Shown here piece after piece: positions 45,456 to 55,993 of a stretch of 64,000 nucleotides of DNA. The notes beneath the pieces were generated by a model. That model was not told where the DNA came from and did no database searches. It saw only the letters and a list, made by a program, of their open reading frames with translations. The position numbers and the translations under genes are program-made. Source of the stretch: Vanessa cardui (taxonomy: Eukaryota > Arthropoda > Insecta > Lepidoptera > Nymphalidae). The stretch lies in NCBI RefSeq assembly GCF_905220365.1, contig NC_061134.1, positions 10,121,001 to 10,185,000 of the forward strand. The letters run 5' to 3'. The stretch's first letter is position 1. The number at the start of each line of letters is the position of its first letter.

Positions 45456-45811
45456 TGTAATGAAATGACATTTCATTATTCCAAATTCGCTGCGCTCCGC
45501 GCGTTTTTAATCTGTAACTGAAAGTCAGTTTGCCGCGCATTTTGATGGTTGAATGACAGAATGACGAATAACGTTTAGATTATTTTGAACTTTGATTTTG
45601 TCAGAAAATAAAAAGATATAATAGAGGAGGCGATATTAGTGAACTTTAAATGTCGTTTCTTTGTATTTTCAGGTAAGATAAATGTATAATTGTAATAGTT
45701 TAATGATAATTGTAATGATATTGTAAAGGCGTGTTAAATAAAACAAATCTTTGTATTTTCAGAGAAACAATTTGTGGTTCATTTTGAGCATCCTCAATAA
45801 CCTATCTTATA
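45456..45811 (+). repeat. 5' LTR, 356 bp
   Basis: From TGTAATGAAATGACATTTCA to CCTATCTTATA. It holds a polyadenylation signal AATAAA (45737-45742) and a possible intron: CAG|GTAAGATAAATG (GT at 45673) to TTTGTATTTTCAG (AG at 45761-45762). The same 15-mer TCTTTGTATTTTCAG occurs at both splice-like positions. It ends without the usual CA. Confidence 0.93.
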
Positions 45812-45834
45812 AAACGACATTTTCGTTAAATAAA

Positions 45835-46956
45835 ATGGACTGGCTGCAATTCGAATTTACGATGATAGCCTCAAATGATGGCAAATCTAATATATTAGCC
45901 ATAACCTCGATATCTACAGAAGAAGGAAAATGTTATGTTTTACCTGAGGAGCTGAAGCCGGTGACTCATCATACATATATTATCAAGATGAACACTTTCT
46001 CAAAAATAAAAAATAGCATAAAGAAAAGGCATCAAAGTAGAAAAATATGGATAAAATTGGATGAAGATCTTAAGAAAACATATCTAGATGAAGAAGGTAA
46101 TATGCAATTTTTAGATCAATATTTAGAAGAAATGAGCTTAAAACAACCAGTAGACAAAAGTGACAATTTGCAATACATCTTGGAAAAATTAATAGAAACT
46201 ACTACGAAGAAAGAAAATCAACATAACCTAAAACATATTTCAGAGAAATTTATTATTGAAAAATTCACAAGTAAGAACCCTAATGCAATGCAATGGATCG
46301 AGAGTTTTGAAAAAGAATGTGAGCGCTTTAACATATCAAAAGATGAAACAAAAATAGACATATTGAGGTTGTTTTTAGAAAAATCTTGTTTGGATTGGTA
46401 TAGCTCAATGACCATAAAACTTACAATAAATGCACAGTGGACTGAATGGAAAGACAAATTTTTAGAAACTTTTAAAAACCGAGGATGGGATATAGTCACA
46501 TATGCTCTTGCATTCAGATATAAAGAAGGACTACTAATTGATTACGCTATAAAAAAAGAAAGACTTCTACTAGATATAAATAAATCTATAGACTCTAAAA
46601 CAATGATAGATCTTATTGCAACGGGTTTACCTGGGTTTATATTAAATAACTTAAACAGGGATGAACTCAATGACACTACTGATTTGTTCAATGAGATAAG
46701 AAAATATGAAGGTATGATGTACAAGAAAAACTCAACTACAATAAAAAGCGGTACATTCCTTTATAAAAATAAAACTAATGATAAGAAGCCATGTAAGACC
46801 TGTGAATCTCTGGACAAAGGAATTAGATATCATCCGGAGGAGTCATGTTGGTTCAAGAAAAATAAATATGAATCTGAAAAGGTTTTTAAACCCAGGAATG
46901 TAAATAACAACTCCATAATTGAAGTAGATATAAACACTGAGAAAAAAAACGAGTAA
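45835..46956 (+). CDS. gag: Gag polyprotein
   Basis: 373 residues from ATG 45835 (MDWLQFEFT) to TAA 46954. The frame is open further upstream into the LTR; I chose the first ATG after the LTR. The structural capsid protein packages element RNA. Residues about 150-290 form the capsid-like region (KNPNAMQWIESFEKECERFN, LFLEKSCLDWYSSM, WTEWKDKFLETFKNRGW, YALAFRYKEG, LIATGLPGFIL), as in insect Ty3-type Gag proteins. A zinc-knuckle-like C-X2-C-X9-H-X4-C lies at residues 320-338. The reading frame is intact. It ends with AAA AAA AAC GAG TAA, where a -1 frameshift would give Gag-Pol. The intact Gag contrasts with the broken Pol. Confidence 0.9.
   Translation: MDWLQFEFTMIASNDGKSNILAITSISTEEGKCYVLPEELKPVTHHTYIIKMNTFSKIKNSIKKRHQSRKIWIKLDEDLKKTYLDEEGNMQFLDQYLEEMSLKQPVDKSDNLQYILEKLIETTTKKENQHNLKHISEKFIIEKFTSKNPNAMQWIESFEKECERFNISKDETKIDILRLFLEKSCLDWYSSMTIKLTINAQWTEWKDKFLETFKNRGWDIVTYALAFRYKEGLLIDYAIKKERLLLDINKSIDSKTMIDLIATGLPGFILNNLNRDELNDTTDLFNEIRKYEGMMYKKNSTTIKSGTFLYKNKTNDKKPCKTCESLDKGIRYHPEESCWFKKNKYESEKVFKPRNVNNNSIIEVDINTEKKNE
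46944..46950 (+). promoter_or_regulatory. -1 ribosomal frameshift site A_AAA_AAC
   Basis: In the gag frame the heptamer reads A AAA AAC, followed by GAG TAA. Slipping back one base enters the pol frame at 46950, which is open through protease. This is the canonical X_XXY_YYZ form. A downstream stimulatory structure was not identified. Confidence 0.75.
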
Positions 46957-49900
46957 GTACACCATTAATCAAGATCAAACTTTTATTAGAAGAAAAATTA
47001 GAAGTGAGCGGTATTTATGATTCAGGCTCACAGATCTCTTTAATAAATTCAAGACTGATTAAATTAAAAGAAAAAAAGGGAAATGTGAATATAGCATACA
47101 TGAAAACGGTTAATGGTGTGAAAAAAACAGATGGCTTGATAACAATAAAAATAAAAATATTTCATATAGAAGAAGAGGTGGATGTGTATATAGTAGAAAA
47201 TGAGGATTTTGATGATTTTATAATCGGATTGGATATGATAAAGAAATTCAAATTAACTCAAAACGAGGACTTGCAAATAGAACAAAAGAAAATAACAAAT
47301 AAAATAGATGAAATGTCTAAAGATAACAGAAATGAAGAAAATAATATAAAAACATTTGCAATAAATTTTAATGAACACATAGAAACAGAAGAATTTGTAA
47401 GTATGACAGACCATTTAGATAATGAAAAGAAAATTGAGATAGAGAAAATATTAAAGGAATATAAAACAATTTTCGCTAAGGATAAATATGATATAGGATC
47501 AGTCAGAGATTATGAAGCTCACATAGATTTACTAACAAATAGATACTGCAGTAAAAGACCATACAGATGTACAATAGAAGATAAATTAGAAATCGAAGAG
47601 CAAATATCCATGTTATTAAAGAATAATTTAATAGAAGAATCCTACAGTCCTTTCGCAGCTCCAGTGACATTGGCATTTAAAAAAGGTGAAAATAGAAAAT
47701 CCCGCTTATGTGTAGACTTCAGGGAACTGAATAAAATTGTTGTACCACAAGCTCAACCTTTCCCATTAATAGATGATTTGATTATTAAAACTAGAAATTG
47801 TAAGTATTTTACTACACTGGATATAAACTCAGCTTTTTAGGCTATACCACTACGGGTAGAAGATAGAAGTAAAACAGGATTTGTGACGCAAGATGGCCAC
47901 TTTCAGTGGACCTGCCTTCCTTTTGGCTTAAAAACATCACCAGCTATTTTTCAGAGAATTTTAAGCAATATTCTAAGAAAGCACAATCTCACAGGATATT
48001 CTGTAAATTATATTGATGATATTCTTATATACTGAACCACCTTCGAAGACCATATAAGACACATAAGAAATGTATTAGAAGGAATAATAAAAGAAGGCTT
48101 TAGATTAAAGTTTAAAAAATGTATGTTTGCTTCAAACTCAGTAAAGTACCTCGGGCATGTAATTCAGAACAACTCAGTAAGACCACTAAAAGACAATTTG
48201 ATCTCAATTAAAAATTTTCCAACTCCTAAGACACAAAAGAACATCAGACAATTTTTGGGAAAAATCAACTTCTACCATGAATACATACCAAGAAGCGCAA
48301 TTATTTTAGACCCGTTACACAATTTATTAAGAAAAAATGAAAAGTTTGTACGGTCAGAGAAGTGTGAAGAATCATTTAATCAAATAAAAAGATATTTATG
48401 TTCTCAACCTGTGTTGGAAATATTCGATAAAGACTTACCAATAAAAATCTTTACAGATGCCTCTTTAGAGGGTATTGGGGCAATATTAAAACAGACACAA
48501 CTAGATGGTAAAGACAAACCAGTTGCATATTTTTCAAAAAAACTAAACGAATCTCAAAAACGGAAAAAGGCTATTTATTTGGAATGTTTTGCTATGAAAG
48601 AAGCGGTTAAATACTGGCAACATTGGCTAATTGGGAAACATTTCACTATTTACTCTGACCACAAACCTTTAGAAAACATGAATATTAAATGCAGGACAGA
48701 TGAAGAATTGGGTGACCTCACATATTACTTATTTCAATATGACTTTACAGTAAAATATATACCTGGTAAAGAAAATATAGAAGCAGATTGTTTGAGCCGA
48801 AACCCTGTATTAGAATCAGAAGATAACAATGAGGAAATGTTGAAAATAGTTAATTTAATACAAATGAAAGATATAGTTGAAGATCAAGAGAAAAATGAAA
48901 CAATAAAAGAAAAGAAACAAAATTTACTACAAAAAAATAAAATCTATTATAAAAAAATAAAGAAACATGAAAAGATTATACTCTCAGAAAAATTTAGTAA
49001 AGAATTAATAAAAAAGGTGCATGAAGCCTATTGTCATATTGGAATTAGACAATTACAAAAAAAATATAAGTCCAATATATACGGCTAAAAACCTAACAAA
49101 AAATATAATAAATATTTGTAAAACATGTGAAATATGCATAAAAAATAAGTCAAGATGTCAAGGAAAATTTGGGTTAATGTCACAACTGGGACCAGCGACC
49201 AAACCATTTGAAATAATGTCAATAGATACTATAGGTGGCTTCGGGGGATCTAGGTCCACAAAAAAATACTTACACCTTTTAGTAGACCACTATACAAGAT
49301 ATGCTTTTATTACAACTTCAAAAACACAGAACGCAAGTGACTTTATAAAATTAACAAAGAAAGTACTAGAGACAGATGAGATTGGAATAATTCTGACAGA
49401 TCAATATCCAGGCATCAATTCAATAGAATTTAAACAACATTTGCAGGAGAATAACATTAAACTAATTTTTACAGCTGTGAATACACCATTCTCGAACGGC
49501 TTGAACGAACGATTAAACCAAACAATTGTTAATAAAATAAGATGTAAAATAAATGAGAAAAATAATAAGAGAACATGGACAACAATAGCAAGAGAATGTA
49601 TAGAGAAATATAATGAAACAGACCACTCTGTTACAGGTTTTGCACCAAAATATTTACTGGACGGAACGAATGTTAGTATTCTACCAAATGAAATTAAAAC
49701 AATAGAAACCGAAGACAAGTGGATTGCTGATAGAAGATTAGCATTAGAGAATACAATAAAATCCCATAAGTACAATAAGAAAATATTTGATAGAAATAGG
49801 AAAATGCAAGAGTTTGAGATAGGAGACAGTGTATATGTAGAAAACGGAAATAGACTGAATAGAAAGAAATTAGACGAATTAAAAATAGGCCCTTTCAAGA

Positions 49901-50004
49901 TAATAGAGAAAATATCAAATTCCATTTATAGGATTAACACTGGCGACAGGAAAACGGAATCAACTTTATTTCACATTACAAAATTACAACCTATCAGCAG
50001 ATGA
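46950..50004 (+). pseudogene. pol: Pol polyprotein (PR-RT-RNase H-IN), three lesions
   Basis: Protease: active-site DSG at 47019-47027 and IIGLDMI near 47225. RT: LIEESYSPFAAPVTLAF, RLCVDFRELNKI, YFTTLDINSAF, LPFGLKTSPAIFQRIL and YIDD (48009-48020). RNase H: IFTDASLEGIGAIL, YLECFAMKEAVKYW, YSDHKPL. Integrase: zinc-binding HEAYCH...CKTCEIC, then the DDE core with SIDTIG, ILTDQYPG and GLNERLNQT, and a C-terminal GPFKII module. Lesions: in-frame TAG at 47838-47840 between RT motifs, TGA at 48033-48035 just after YIDD, and a one-base frame change in the A8 run 49057-49064 inside the integrase zinc finger. All catalytic residues looked for are present, so the copy died recently or the lesions are partly sequence error. 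Confidence 0.93.
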
Positions 50005-50097
50005 GGTAGAAGAAAACGAATATGAAGATAACTTCTAGATTATATTATTTAGAATTTTCGTTTATAGTAGGTTATATTATTTAGAATTTTCGCTCTT

Positions 50098-50109
50098 AGG
50101 GGGGGGAGA
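50098..50109 (+). promoter_or_regulatory. Polypurine tract
   Basis: AGGGGGGGGAGA directly abuts the 3' LTR; primes plus-strand DNA synthesis in reverse transcription. Just upstream a ~22-base segment (TTATATTATTTAGAATTTTC) is repeated. Confidence 0.92.
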
Positions 50110-50465
50110 TGTAATGAAATGACATTTCATTATTCCAAATTTGCTACGCTCCGCGCGTTTTTAATCTGTAACTGAAAGTCAGTTTGCCGCGCATTTTGAT
50201 GGTTGAATGACAGAATGACGGATAACGTTTAGATTATTTTGAACTTTGATTTTGTCAGAAAATAAAAAGATATAATAGAGGAGGCGATATTAGTGAACTT
50301 TAAATGTCGTTTCTTTGTATTTTCAGGTAAGATAAATGTATAATTGTAATAGTTTAATGATAATTGTAATGATATTGTAAAGGCGTGTTAAATAAAACAA
50401 ATCTTTGTATTTTCAGAGAAACAATTTGTGGTTCATTTTGAGCATCCTCAATAACCTATCTTATA
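50110..50465 (+). repeat. 3' LTR, 356 bp
   Basis: Same length as the 5' LTR, with three substitutions: two near the start (AAATTTGCTACGCTCC against AAATTCGCTGCGCTCC) and one at GACGGATAACG against GACGAATAACG. Confidence 0.95.
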
Positions 50466-50469
50466 TACA
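50466..50469. repeat. Target-site duplication, right (TACA)
   Basis: Matches 45452-45455. Confidence 0.8.
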
Positions 50470-50491
50470 TATTACATTCATAAATAGAATG

Positions 50492-50844
50492 GTATAGTAC
50501 GACACAACTTAGATGTAGCATCGGCAAAATTCGTAAAACCGATCACCTCCGAATTTAGTACGCTATCCCAAATTATCGATATTTATTTCTCATGTGAATA
50601 TGATCTTTACACAAAAGCAATAACTTGTAATATCATATGACCTAATATAGTCGTCAATTTGACACGTCGATTTACATGCATTTGCTTTGTCGGGTTGAAC
50701 TGACACGAAAATCTATAGCGACGAATAGCGTCGAATGGCACGATAGGGAGCTATTTCTATTGGTCGTGTAAATCGGCAGCAATAGGTTTTATTTTCATTT
50801 AATTGCATTTTCCGATGCTACATCTTATTTATGTCGTACTATAC
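50492..50844. mobile_element. MITE with 33-bp inverted ends
   Basis: 50492-50524 (GTATAGTACGACACAACTTA then GATGTAGCATCGG) and the reverse complement of 50812-50844 differ at three positions. 353 bases, non-coding. A TA duplication is possible but merges with the palindromic end. It starts 26 bases after the 3' LTR and ends 14 bases before the LINE. Confidence 0.88.
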
Positions 50845-51222
50845 GTAAACTTTTATATTTATTTATTTATTTAAACTTTATTGCACAACTATTTAACAAA
50901 AAATAAATTGAGCAAAAGGCGGGCTTAAAGCTATATAGCCTTATCTACCAGCCAACCTTAGCACATGCAAGAAAGAGCGTACAGTAGATGCATAAAGCCA
51001 TCCTTATATTGAATTACATTACATACATATATATACACATATATATATAAACATACATACACTTACATAAATATATATATTATAAATATATACATATAAC
51101 ATACAGTTAATAATATACTAATGATAAAGTAACAAAAGGTTAACAATAATACTAAAAGTACAGTGTAATAATAACAGCTTAAATAAAATAAAAGGGAACG
51201 AAACCAAGAAAGGCGATAAAAG

Positions 51223-52821
51223 CTAAGACTTATATTTCTTTAAGAGAAATTGTTTTACCCTACTTTTGAACAGATCTTTAGAGGACGTTTCTCTGATGAC
51301 GACTGGTAATTCATTCCAAAGTCGTATAGCGTTAACAGTGCAAGAATTAGATACAAAACCAGATGTGTGAGGAGGAATAGAAAGAAGAAGGTTATGAGAA
51401 GAACGAAGATGCCTAACATGAGTATCGGAAAGAAAATTAAATTTGGACTTAAGATAAGAAGGAGCAAGTGGATTATAAACAAGAGAGTGTAGAATACATA
51501 GTATTCTTAAATGCCTACGATCTTTAATAGGTAGCCAATTAAGCATTAACCGATATGAAGAAATGTGCTCAAATTTACGGAGGCCATATATAAATCGTAT
51601 GCAGGTGTTATGCAATCTTTCGAGTTTACTTAAAAGTGTTACATTAAGATCGGGGTAACATGCATCACCATAATCTATAATTGGTAACAACAGACAATTT
51701 GCCAGTTGGATTTTTGATTTAATAGGCAAAAAGTTTTTAAAGCGCATGATGGAGTGTAGCGTGGCATAAAACTTGCGCGAAACCTCATTAACTTGGTCAG
51801 ACCATTTCAACGAGTTATCGATTAAAACACCCAAATCTTTAACCTTAGATGAAATAGGTATAACAGTGTTATTAAATAGTAAATCAGGTAAGGGTGGTAG
51901 GCTTTGAATTAAAGCTAACTGCCTAGGGCTCCCAATAATAATAGCTTGGCATTTTGATGGGTTAACACTAATTCCATAATTTTTTGACCAAGAGGCAATA
52001 CGAGAGAGATCGTTATTAAGGGCGGAAATAGTGTCAACCAGGTGATCTACGCTGCACTGTTTATAAAGCTGCAAGTCGTCGGCATAAAGATGGTACTGGC
52101 ATGAAAGAATTGAGGAAATAGAGTTAATAAATAATGAAAATAGTAGTGGAGAAAGAATACCGCCTTGAGGAACACCAGCAGCAACATCGCACCAGTCCGA
52201 TCTATCGGTTCCAACACAAGTTGCTTGCTTGCGTCCCCGAAGATAAGAAGAAAACCACTGGAGAGCGATGTCTGAGATGTTTATGCGAGATATAAGAGAG
52301 AGTAATAAGTCATGATCGACAGCATTAAACGCGTTACTAAAATCGATGAGTATGAGAATCGTCACAGTCTTGTTTTCCATACCCTCTCTAATATCCTCGG
52401 TAACTTTAATTAGTGCAGTAGTAGTGCTATGGCAATGGCGAAAACCAGACTGAAGTGGATTTAATAGGTCGCAGGACAACAGATATTCAGATAATTGAAA
52501 GTGGACAATGGATTCCAAAATTTTCGAGAGAAAAGGAAGGATGGAAATAGGACGATAATGGGAAGGCGTAGAGGGATTTGGAATCTTAGCTAGTGGTAGA
52601 ACTAGGGCTTTTCGCCACAGTTCGGGAAAAGTACCAGTGCGTAAGGAAAAATTAATGATGTGGGTTATTAAAGGTAATAATGTTTCTAAAATGTGTAAAA
52701 TCATCGTGCGACCTATCTCATCACATCCAATTGCTTTAGATTTAATTGCCATAATACGTTTCCGAACGTCAGCATCACTCACCAGGGTGAAAGAAAATGA
52801 AGTGTACATATTGGCAGGCAA
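51223..52821 (-). pseudogene. Reverse transcriptase of CR1/L2-like LINE
   Basis: 532 codons open from 52821 (TTG at the frame edge) to the stop at 51223. RT blocks in order: WRKALVLPLAKIPNPSTPSH, YRPISILPFLSKILE, LNPLQSGFRHCHSTTTAL, LILIDFSNAFNAVDHDLL (first catalytic Asp), GVPQGGILSPLLFSLFIN, YHLYADDLQLY (catalytic YADD), SKVKDLGVLID. The C-terminal LPIKDRRHLRILCILHSLVY and LWNELPVVIRE are usual in this group. The frame is complete to its natural end but is separated from the endonuclease frame by a one-base shift near 52825-52845, and the element lacks its 5' part, so the gene is broken. The catalytic core itself is undamaged. Confidence 0.9.
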
Positions 52822-53741
52822 TGAATCTTTGAAAGAGTATCGAGTTTAATATTGTCATCGTAAACAGGAGGAGACTGGAAGTGGCGATTAAGACTATTAA
52901 TGTCAATAGAAATATTGTTGGAAGAGTTGGAATTTTTGCCGATGCCAATAGACTTCGGAAATTTTAATGTGTCTGAAGGAGACGAGTTACAAATTTTATC
53001 AGAGATGTATCGGCGTTTATAAGTTCTGCACATCTGGTTACACCTATTTCTAGCAGCCTTACAGACAGACCAGTTAAGTTCTGTACGGTCAGACTTAAAT
53101 TTACGAAATGCACGATCCCTTTTTGCCATGGCATTCCGGATATCACTGTTTATCCAAGGCGCAGACCCTCGGTTTTTTATTTTTACTAAACGCAAGGGAG
53201 CGTGCATGTCGTATAGATTAATTAAATTAGAGCAAAGAAAGTCCAGCTTATCGTCGATCGTATCCAATTCATATATCAGATCCCAATTAATTTTAGTAGC
53301 ATCTGTCTCTAATTTATTAAGACTAAGGTTGGAAAAATTTCTTAAGGATTCAGTTTGAACTGTAGGCTTAGGACTTTTAATGCTATAGGATACGTAAACT
53401 AAGTCGTGTTGAGAAAAAGCAGGAGCAGAAAGTTGGCCATATTTAACAACACGTTTAACGTCAGAACAGAGTATAAGATCTATGAGAGAATCTGAAGTTA
53501 AGGTGTGATGTGTTGAAGATAGCTGTAGAATTTCAATGTTCACTGAATTAACTATGGAGCGCAATTTAGTCGCTCGAGTGTCATTCTTCATCAAACACGT
53601 GTTGAAGTCACCCATAATTAAAAGTTCATTGAAGTTGGCTAAAAGATTCTCGAAAATGTCTTCTAGTGTTGAGAAATAGTCAATAGTGGGAGGGCAATAT
53701 ACTACACCCAGGACTATTTTCCTTCCACAAGCAATTTCCAA
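52779..53741 (-). pseudogene. APE-type endonuclease of the same LINE, N-terminally truncated
   Basis: Frame 53741-52779 (starting at a TTG only because the N-terminus is missing). Motifs: LGVVYCPP, LLIMGDFNTC, SLIDLILCS, SQHDLVYVSY with the catalytic His. The early metal-binding Asn and Glu motifs lie in the missing part. The linker to RT includes WINSDIRNAMAKRDRAFRKF and KSIGIGKNSNSSNNISIDIN. The frame then runs out of register with the RT frame at about 52830. This enzyme nicks target DNA for reverse transcription; this copy cannot. Confidence 0.88.
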
Positions 53742-53745
53742 AAAA

Positions 53746-54078
53746 AGAAATATTTAGTACATTACATAGATTATAAGTGAATTATTGAATTTTTAGACGA
53801 TTTAATAGGTCAGCAATATAAACTTTATTATGTGTTATTATCTTCGTCAACGTCTAATATTATTATTGATTTAATATTAAAATTTTACTACTTTGTTTTA
53901 TTTTTGTGCCTCTATATTGACAGTCATGAACCCGCGTAACATCCAATTACGCAACGTAACCCTGAGCTTAGTCAGCAAAAATATTTGAACAAGGACATCG
54001 TAACCAAGCCAAGACGACCTTGGACAATGCTAATGTCTTAATACGCTTAAGTATTAAAACAACATAAAAAAGTCACAG
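53746..54078. other. Anonymous DNA
   Basis: Nothing recognised; presumably the insertion target of the LINE. Confidence 0.4.
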
Positions 54079-54350
54079 TCTGTAAATTTCCCACTGCTGG
54101 GGTAAGGCCTCCTCTTCCATTAAGGAGAGGGTTTGGAACATATTCCACCACGCTGTTTCAATGCGGGTTGGTGGAATGCACATGTGGTAGAATTTCGATG
54201 AATGTTTCCTCACGATGTTTTTTTTCACGGCTGAGCTCGAGAGGAATTATAAACACACATTAAGCACATATATAGTGGTTCTTGCCTGGGTTTGAACCCG
54301 CAATCATCGGTTAAGATGCACGCGTTCTAACCACTGGGTCATCTCAGCTC
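54079..54350 (-). repeat. SINE-B copy, full length
   Basis: Minus strand: head GAGCTGAGATGACCCAGTGG, B box GGGTTCAAACCC (reverse complement of 54288-54299), body CTACCACATGTGCATTCC, ending near 54079. Forms an inverted pair with 54730-54988. Confidence 0.9.
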
Positions 54351-54729
54351 AAAAAAATAACATATGAAATGTAAAATTTATATTTATAGAACAAATAAAA
54401 CAAATGTTAGATACGTGCGATATTTCGAAGAGACATTTTGATTTCAGCGCTGTTAGTTGGACAAATTGGTCAGATTGTAGTAATAAAGTTATGTTCGACA
54501 AACTAACATCTGTGTGACCTGAACTCTCGGGGTCAATATGTCAGCTACTAATAAACGCTCCAACGCCTCGTTTTAACACTGCGACGAATAATTTGCTTTA
54601 TTTCATATGTGAAAATTTAGGAGCTTATTGTAATGCTTCCGAGTTTTATCATACAAAACCGTGCATTATCACAGGTACATGATTGGCTCCCTGTAAATAA
54701 ATTAGTTTTGAATGATAAAAAAATGAAAG
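54351..54729. other. Anonymous DNA between inverted SINE-B copies
   Basis: Nothing recognised. Confidence 0.4.
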
Positions 54730-54988
54730 AGCCGAGATGGTCCAGTGGTTAGAATGCGTGCAGGCAAGCACCACTGAATATTCATGTGCTTAATTTTTAC
54801 GTATAATTAATCTCTGTGGTGAAGGAAAACGTCGTGACGAAACTATAATATAATTTCATAGAAATTCTGCCACAAGTGTATTCCACCGACCTGTATTGGA
54901 ACAGCGTGGTGGAATATGTTCCAAACTTTCTACTCAAAGGGAGAGGAGGCCTTAACCCAGCAGTGGGAAATTTACAGGCTGTTGTTGA
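54730..54988 (+). repeat. SINE-B copy, deleted head
   Basis: GAGCCGAGATGGTCCAGTGG, with a deletion between GAATGCGTGCA and GGCAAGCACC that removes the B box, then the full body and the tail GGCTGTTGTTGATAAAAAA. Confidence 0.88.
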
Positions 54989-55993
54989 TAAAAAAATTAA
55001 AATGTGTTGGTTTTAATTTACCTAACATTAGAAAGCAAAATTATGATATATCATAAAATTAAATAAAAAGTTGATTTGAGGAATATTAGATTATAAACTT
55101 CAGTAGAATACTCATATTTGTCGTCCCTAATATGAAGACTTAACACTACAGCATACGTGGTTATAAAAGTTAGACAGCTAACTGATATTGATATCGCTCG
55201 TATATATTAAATATTTTCATAGTATTTTGTTATATACCATAATATTTTGTGGTAACGCTTCCGATACTGAAACTGTTATTTACAAAAAGCTGTCCGGATT
55301 ATTTAGAATATAGTAGGAATACTCACAGTTGCGTCACAATATATATACAACAATGTATATATTGGCTGCAAAATTGATAAGTTGGATACAATCAGTAAAA
55401 GCCAGGATAGTTATGAAGACCCCGCTTCAAGAAAAAGGGAACACAAAAGAAATAATTAACAATTATAAAATTTACATATATATTTTCCAGTTTTTCCTAG
55501 AAGCATCCATTATCTTCGTTTTTTAAACTAATATTAACTATTTCCACGTCAAATTCCAACTTTAATATTCTTTTTCAACATTTATTTTAAAAATTACATT
55601 GATATAATTATATGAATGAATATAACTCATCAGCTGGAAGCTATTCAAAAAATATATTAATTATAGGCTTACAGAAGCTTGTTATTTTATAAATAAAAGG
55701 GGAAAAAGAGAAATATTCAATGAAACCAATTTTTTATTCGGTGTCATAAATGTCACAAGTTGTTACTTGAAACCATTTTTTTAAATTCCCTTCACGCCGA
55801 TTCGATTACACTTGGGACAAAAATAATGGAGACGCCTTATTGTTTATTATTTATGACGCGTATTCTAAGTACTTGTCGTTTTATTTTAGAATCATCAAAA
55901 TAAAGGAATTAGAGAATAAAAAACGTGAAACAAAAAACAAAGTGGGATATTAGAACGACATCATATATGGTGTGCTTACTTATAAAAAATAAA
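54989..55993. other. Anonymous DNA
   Basis: No gene; the open frame at 55329-55526 is unrecognised. Confidence 0.4.

Larger units (their letters stand above)
45456..50465 (+). mobile_element. Ty3/gypsy-type LTR retrotransposon, ~5.0 kb
   Basis: Two 356-bp LTRs flank a gag-pol region in the order Gag, protease, RT, RNase H, integrase, which defines the Ty3/gypsy order. A polypurine tract precedes the 3' LTR and TACA duplications flank the whole. The coding strand is very A-rich, unlike the flanks. There is no env-like frame. No primer-binding site complementary to a tRNA 3' end is evident right after the 5' LTR. The LTRs differ at three positions, so insertion is recent, yet pol holds three inactivating changes. 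Some may be sequencing error, especially the one in an A run. Confidence 0.95.
50858..53745 (-). mobile_element. 5'-truncated LINE, CR1/L2/Daphne-like
   Basis: Minus-strand element holding the C-terminal endonuclease, RT and a ~350-base 3' region, ending GCAATAAAGTTTAAATAAAT with a short (TAAA)n tail at 50862-50876. The RT and endonuclease style (YADDLQLY, AVDHDLL, GDFN, SQHDLV) places it in the CR1/L2/Daphne/Kiri group; the exact clade needs a tree. The 5' end stops near 53745, inside the endonuclease. Target duplication not clear. AT-rich microsatellite-like sequence fills 51000-51110 in the 3' region. Confidence 0.9.

Noticed and set aside
46218..46724. Two minus-strand frames over gag
   Set aside because: Antisense shadows of the intact Gag frame.
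49401..49925. 174-codon minus-strand open frame
   Set aside because: Lies antisense to integrase in the Ty3 element; hydrophobic composition is the mirror of A-rich coding sequence. A shadow.
45456..50465. Endogenous virus with env
   Set aside because: After integrase only about 105 non-coding bases remain before the 3' LTR; no env frame, so it is a retrotransposon without envelope.
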